From Actinomycetes bacterium (lineage in GTDB: Bacteria > Actinomycetota > Acidimicrobiia > Acidimicrobiales > Microtrichaceae): DNA of 8,580 nucleotides. Below, piece by piece: positions 6,175-8,580 of this stretch. A program made the translations under genes and the position numbers. Position 1 is the first letter of the stretch; every line of letters begins with the position of its first letter. The notes below the pieces were generated by a model. That model saw nothing but the letters and a program-made list of their open reading frames with translations, made no database searches and was not told where the DNA came from. The stretch is taken from contig JAFAFZ010000276.1 of the NCBI GenBank assembly GCA_023423215.1, positions 1 to 8,580 on the forward strand. The letters run 5' to 3'.

Positions 6175-8571
6175 ATGACCGATCTGGCACCCGCTCCGGG
6201 CACCGCGCACCCGACCGACACCCCACCCCGTGCGGACACGACCGCCGCCGGGGCGGACGGGCGCGCACCGCTGCCGCTGGCCGAGCGCATCCAGGAGGTG
6301 CTCGACGACCTGCGCGCGGACGACGACGAACGGGTCGTGCACGTGCAGCAGGTCCGCGGCGCGGCGCCCCGCACGGCCACGCTGGCCACGCCCCTGCCCG
6401 ACGCGCTCCAGGCGCGCCTGCCCCACGCGCAGCTCTGGGCGCACCAGGTCGAGGCGATCGACCTGGCCCGCTCCGGGACCTCGGTCGCGCTGTCCAGCGG
6501 CACCGCCTCGGGCAAGTCGCTCTGCTACCAGGTCCCCCTGGCCGAGGCGGCGCTGGCGGGTGGCACCTCGCTGCTGCTGTTCCCCACCAAGGCGCTCGCC
6601 CAGGACCAGCTCCAGTCGCTGACCTCGTGGGAGCTGCCGGGCATGACGCCGGCGACCTTCGACGGCGACTGCACCCCCGAGGAGCGCGTCTGGGTGCGCG
6701 AGCACGCGGACGTGCTGCTCACCAACCCGGAGATGCTCCACCAGTCGATCCTGACGAACCACCGCCGCTGGGCGACCTTCCTGCACCGCCTGCGCTACGT
6801 CGTCGTCGACGAGCTGCACACGCTGCGCGGGGTGTTCGGGACCCACGTCGCCCAGCTGCTGCGACGGCTGCGCCGCCTCGTGCGCCACTACGGCGGCACC
6901 GAGCCGACGTTCGTGTTCACCTCGGCCACCATCGGCGCGCCGGCCGAGCTGGCCGCCGAGCTGTGCGGCCGGCCGGTGCAGGCGGTCCTGGCGGACGGCG
7001 CGCCCCGCGGCGATCGCAGCATCGTGCTGTGGAACCCGGCCGAGGCGGGCGACGGCAGCCGGTGGTCGGCGAACGCCGAGGCGGCCCTCGTCGCCTCCCG
7101 CCTGATCCGGGCCGGCTTGCGGACCCTGGTCTTCTGCAGCTCCCGTCGCTCGACCGAGCTCGTCGCGTCGGACATCCGTCGCATCGTGCCGTCCGAGTGG
7201 GCCGGCCGGGTGCGCTCGTACCGGGCGGGCTACCTGCCCGAGGAGCGCCGGGAGATCGAGTCCGAGCTGTTCAGCGGCCGCCTGGCCGGCGTCGTCGCGA
7301 CGAACGCGCTCGAGCTGGGCGTGGACATCGGCGGGCTGGACGCCGTCGTGCTCTGCGGGTACCCCGGCACGATCGCCTCGTTCTGGCAGCAGGTCGGCCG
7401 CAGCGGCCGTTCGCAGGACCCGTCGCTGGCGGTGGTCGTCGCCGGCGAGAACCAGCTCGACCAGTGGATGATGCGCCACCCCGCCGAGCTCTTCGCACGA
7501 GCGCCCGAGCCGGCGGTGGTCAACCTGGACAACCCCTACGTCTTCGTACCGCACCTCGGCTGCGCAGCCCACGAGCTGCCGCTGCGCCGCGGCGACGGGG
7601 ACTTCTGGCCCGAGCAGCTCGACGAGGGCATCCGCCAGCTGGTCCTGGAGGACCGCGCCACGGTGCGACGCCAGCGCTCGGGTCCCGCGGCGGTGTGGTC
7701 CGGCCGTGGCACCCCGGCACCGACCATCGGCCTGCGCTCCGCCTCGCGGGGCGAGTTCCGCATCGTCGACGCCGAGGACCGCACGATCGGCACCGTCGAC
7801 GAGGCCCGCGCCCACCAGGTCGTGCACGAGGGTGCCATCTACCTGCACCAGGGCAAGGCGTGGCGGGTCAGCAGCATGGACCCCGACGGCCTGGTCGCCG
7901 TCGTCGAGCCGTCCCGGGGCGACGTGTACACCCAGGCCCGCACCGACACGAGCATCGAGCTGCTCCGCGCCGACGACGAGCGCACGGTCGGCGAGTCGGT
8001 CCTGCGCGTCGGTTCGGTCCGGGTCACCACGCAGGTGACCGGCTACCAGGTGCGGCGCGCCGCCGGCCACGACGTCGTCGCCCGGTTCGAGCTGGACCTG
8101 CCGCCCACCGAGCTGGCGACCCGTGCGGTCTGGTACACGTTCGACCCCTCGCTGGTCGAGCGCGCAGAGGTGACCGCGGCCGAGCTGCCGGGTGCACTGC
8201 ACGCCGCCGAGCACGCAGCGATCGGCATCCTGCCGCTGTTCACCATCTGCGACCGCTGGGACGTCGGTGGCGTGTCGACGGTGTGGCTGCCCGAGACCGG
8301 CCGACCCACCGTCGTCGTGCACGACGCCTACCCGGGCGGCGCAGGCATCGCCGAGCTGGCCTTCGGGGTCGCTGATCGACACCTGGCCGCCACGTTCGAG
8401 GTGCTGCGATCCTGCGGCTGCGCCGAGGGGTGCCCCAGCTGCGTGCAGTCGCCCAAGTGGGGCAACGGCAAGGAGCCGCTCGAGAAGCACGCGGCCGCCC
8501 GGCTGCTGGCGGCCACGCTCGGTCTGGCGGTCGAGCCCGCCCCCGAGCGCCGGGGCCCGGCCGCGGCCTGA
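6175..8571 (+). CDS. mrfA: MrfA/SftH-type superfamily 2 DExH helicase with C-terminal tetracysteine (DUF1998) domain, 798 aa
   Basis: Two RecA-like domains carry the full SF2 motif set: Q-like LWAHQ (87-91), Walker A SGTASGKS (108-115), Ia LLFPTKALAQDQ (134-145), Ib LLTNPEML (181-188), Walker B DELH (212-215), SAT (250-252), IV TLVFCSSRRS (317-326), V ATNALELGVDIGG (375-387) and VI QQVGRSGR (405-412). The C-terminal domain has HDAYPGGAGIAE (716-727) and a cysteine cluster C747-x-C749-x3-C753-x2-C756, the likely metal site of this family. Bacillus subtilis MrfA (YprA, 749 aa) and mycobacterial SftH are 3'-to-5' ATP-driven DNA translocases or helicases; MrfA acts in mitomycin C damage repair with the exonuclease MrfB. 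No MrfB-like gene is in the window. The first ~33 residues are Pro/Ala/Thr-rich and probably disordered. The frame stays open upstream to 5746, but that part overlaps the STAS gene; the ATG at 6175 gives the family-like N-terminus. Gene symbol is by family, not by proven orthology. Confidence 0.92.
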   Translation: MTDLAPAPGTAHPTDTPPRADTTAAGADGRAPLPLAERIQEVLDDLRADDDERVVHVQQVRGAAPRTATLATPLPDALQARLPHAQLWAHQVEAIDLARSGTSVALSSGTASGKSLCYQVPLAEAALAGGTSLLLFPTKALAQDQLQSLTSWELPGMTPATFDGDCTPEERVWVREHADVLLTNPEMLHQSILTNHRRWATFLHRLRYVVVDELHTLRGVFGTHVAQLLRRLRRLVRHYGGTEPTFVFTSATIGAPAELAAELCGRPVQAVLADGAPRGDRSIVLWNPAEAGDGSRWSANAEAALVASRLIRAGLRTLVFCSSRRSTELVASDIRRIVPSEWAGRVRSYRAGYLPEERREIESELFSGRLAGVVATNALELGVDIGGLDAVVLCGYPGTIASFWQQVGRSGRSQDPSLAVVVAGENQLDQWMMRHPAELFARAPEPAVVNLDNPYVFVPHLGCAAHELPLRRGDGDFWPEQLDEGIRQLVLEDRATVRRQRSGPAAVWSGRGTPAPTIGLRSASRGEFRIVDAEDRTIGTVDEARAHQVVHEGAIYLHQGKAWRVSSMDPDGLVAVVEPSRGDVYTQARTDTSIELLRADDERTVGESVLRVGSVRVTTQVTGYQVRRAAGHDVVARFELDLPPTELATRAVWYTFDPSLVERAEVTAAELPGALHAAEHAAIGILPLFTICDRWDVGGVSTVWLPETGRPTVVVHDAYPGGAGIAELAFGVADRHLAATFEVLRSCGCAEGCPSCVQSPKWGNGKEPLEKHAAARLLAATLGLAVEPAPERRGPAAA

Positions 8572-8580
8572 GCTCACGAC

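Noticed and set aside
5797..8577. A 926-codon open frame on the minus strand spanning the antisense of the whole helicase gene and ending in the STAS domain, suggesting a giant STAS fusion.
   Set aside because: Only the last ~102 codons look like protein; the rest is the mirror of a strongly conserved helicase and is Arg/Gly/His/Val-rich shadow composition. Long open antisense frames are expected at this GC content.

Overview
The window is very GC-rich and densely coded, with about 96% of bases in five genes. It looks like a chromosomal segment of a member of the Actinomycetota. Four things point there: a cysteine-free topoisomerase I with a lysine-rich tail, an MFS-type gene directly behind topA, a single-domain STAS regulator next to an SftH/MrfA-type helicase (an arrangement I recall near topA in Streptomyces and, for the helicase, in Mycobacterium), and TAnnnT-type -10 boxes placed for leaderless translation. 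I cannot fix the class from sequence alone. I see no mobile element, CRISPR array, tRNA or rRNA.

Layout. Positions 1-1544 (minus) hold the first 514 codons of a 12-TM major facilitator protein whose 3' end lies beyond the left edge; by neighbourhood it is probably the N-terminal half of an MFS-thymidylate kinase fusion. Positions 1537-4341 (minus) are topA, overlapping the MFS start by 8 bases, so the two form one operon read leftwards. A 154-bp divergent intergenic region (4342-4495) carries promoters for topA and for an acyl-CoA dehydrogenase (4496-5710, plus). An 86-bp convergent gap holds a nested hairpin and separates the dehydrogenase from a 102-aa STAS protein (5797-6105, minus). A 69-bp divergent promoter region follows, then a 798-aa DExH helicase of the MrfA/SftH family (6175-8571, plus), complete and ending 9 bases before the right edge.

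How it fits together. topA, the likely Tmk fusion and the MrfA-like helicase belong to DNA topology, nucleotide supply and DNA repair; the STAS protein is regulatory, and the acyl-CoA dehydrogenase is metabolic with no clear link to the rest. These are ordinary chromosomal genes, and I do not see a wholly new multi-gene system. The points most worth a second look are the STAS protein, which has proline where the regulatory phosphoserine should be; three start codons each lying exactly 7 nt after a -10-like hexamer, suggesting leaderless mRNAs; the Asp in place of the usual catalytic Glu in the dehydrogenase; and the predicted transporter-kinase fusion cut by the left edge.
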